Shown here piece by piece: positions 63,641 to 64,000 of a stretch of 64,000 nt of DNA. The stretch is from CAVTPU01 sp963736695. Its GTDB lineage: Bacteria > Actinomycetota > Actinomycetes > Mycobacteriales > Micromonosporaceae. Each line of letters begins with the position of its first letter. Within the stretch, counting starts at the first letter, position 1. The DNA is taken from the NCBI GenBank assembly GCA_963736695.1, contig CAVTPU010000004.1:1240001-1304000 (forward strand). The letters run 5' to 3'. A program made the translations under genes and the position numbers. Below the pieces are notes generated by a model. That model was given only the letters and a program-made list of their open reading frames with translations, was not told where the DNA came from and did no database searches.

Positions 63641-64000
63641 GTGACCCGAGAGATCGACGTGCACCTCGATGACGGCCGCACACTGCACGCCTATGACACG
63701 GAGTCGTCCACCACAGCCGACCGCCTCGCCGTCTTCTGGCACCACGGCACGCCGAACCTCGGCATCCCACCCGAGCCGTTGATGCCGGCCGCCGACCGGC
63801 TCGGAATCCGGTGGGTCTCCTATGACCGACCCGGATATGGCGGCTCGACCCCCCACGAAGGTCGTGACGTCGCGTCGGCAGCCAACGATGCCGCCCGCGT
63901 CGCCGACGCGCTGGGTATCGATCGGTTCGCCGTGCTGGGCCACTCCGGTGGCGGTCCGCACGCCCTCGCGTGTGGCGCAGCGCTGCCCGACAGGGTGCTG
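63641..64000 (+). CDS. alpha/beta hydrolase, 3' end outside window
   Basis: 120 codons from GTG 63641 to the window edge. Seen: LAVFWHHGTPNLG for the oxyanion-hole HG, YDRPGYGGS, and the nucleophile elbow LGHSGGGPHAL with its Ser (about residue 108). This is the alpha/beta hydrolase fold; acid and His residues lie beyond the window. Substrate unknown. Confidence 0.87.
   Translation, partial: MTREIDVHLDDGRTLHAYDTESSTTADRLAVFWHHGTPNLGIPPEPLMPAADRLGIRWVSYDRPGYGGSTPHEGRDVASAANDAARVADALGIDRFAVLGHSGGGPHALACGAALPDRVL

Noticed and set aside
1..64000. tRNA, rRNA, CRISPR array, insertion sequence or plasmid origin
   Set aside because: None was seen on reading through: no tRNA-like cloverleaf ends, no regularly spaced direct repeats beyond the 16-base triplet at 57525, and no transposase motif.

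Overview
The window is high-GC DNA with densely packed genes, many of them coupled by ATGA or GTGA overlaps. It is chromosomal sequence from an actinobacterium. Support comes from an NrtR-type Nudix regulator with its operon, a MhuD-like haem-degrading enzyme, a SNF2 helicase with a SWIM partner, an OlsB/OlsA ornithine-lipid pair, PolX, LCP and MMPL proteins, and NarL-type two-component systems. The genus cannot be fixed from the sequence. I saw no tRNA, rRNA, CRISPR array or insertion sequence.

Layout. 1-3.0 kb: the end of an ankyrin protein, then a decayed tandem copy; an intact relative sits at 38.7-40.6 kb. 3.0-6.6 kb: VanZ-like protein, a frameshifted histidine kinase with its regulator, and an HD-domain protein. 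6.7-9.2 kb: a macrodomain gene divergent from a gene fusing a uracil-DNA-glycosylase fold to an arginine-type ADP-ribosyltransferase domain. 9.2-11.1 kb: a cyclase-family gene divergent from a DUF2975/HTH pair, separated by a 44-bp perfect palindrome. 11.1-17.0 kb: an amidohydrolase divergent from an NrtR operon (Nudix regulator, J-domain/kinase-like protein, vWA protein, divergent PurA homologue). 17-28 kb: PCD-VOC fusion, a Cys-rich small protein, MMPL transporter with TetR, stress protein, ArsB/NhaD-like transporter behind a His/Met-rich leader ORF, secreted metzincin, a second two-component system, and a CPBP protease. 28-40.6 kb: an ankyrin/propeller/DUF1963 fusion, KptA, LCP, PolX, OlsBA, LysR and the ankyrin paralogue.

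41.3-53.3 kb is a compact NRPS-PKS gene cluster: C-A-PCP NRPS, MbtH-like protein, MFS exporter, KS-AT-ACP-TE PKS, a large acyl-CoA-dehydrogenase homologue and a free A-PCP protein. All genes run the same way with overlapping or nearly touching ends. The cluster has nine TTA leucine codons and a tyrosine codon use unlike its neighbours, which suggests horizontal acquisition. 53.4-64 kb: the SNF2/SWIM pair, SDR, RocD/DDAH arginine-ornithine genes, VOC protein, MhuD and the start of an alpha/beta hydrolase.

A recurring theme is NAD/ADP-ribose chemistry: the ART fusion, the macrodomain, the NrtR operon and KptA. The ART-UNG/macrodomain locus is the best candidate for an undescribed system; the NRPS-PKS cluster is second. 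Three otherwise well-preserved genes (histidine kinase, J-domain kinase, SNF2 helicase) carry single-base frameshifts. These may be real lesions or sequence errors, so reads should be checked before calling those genes dead.
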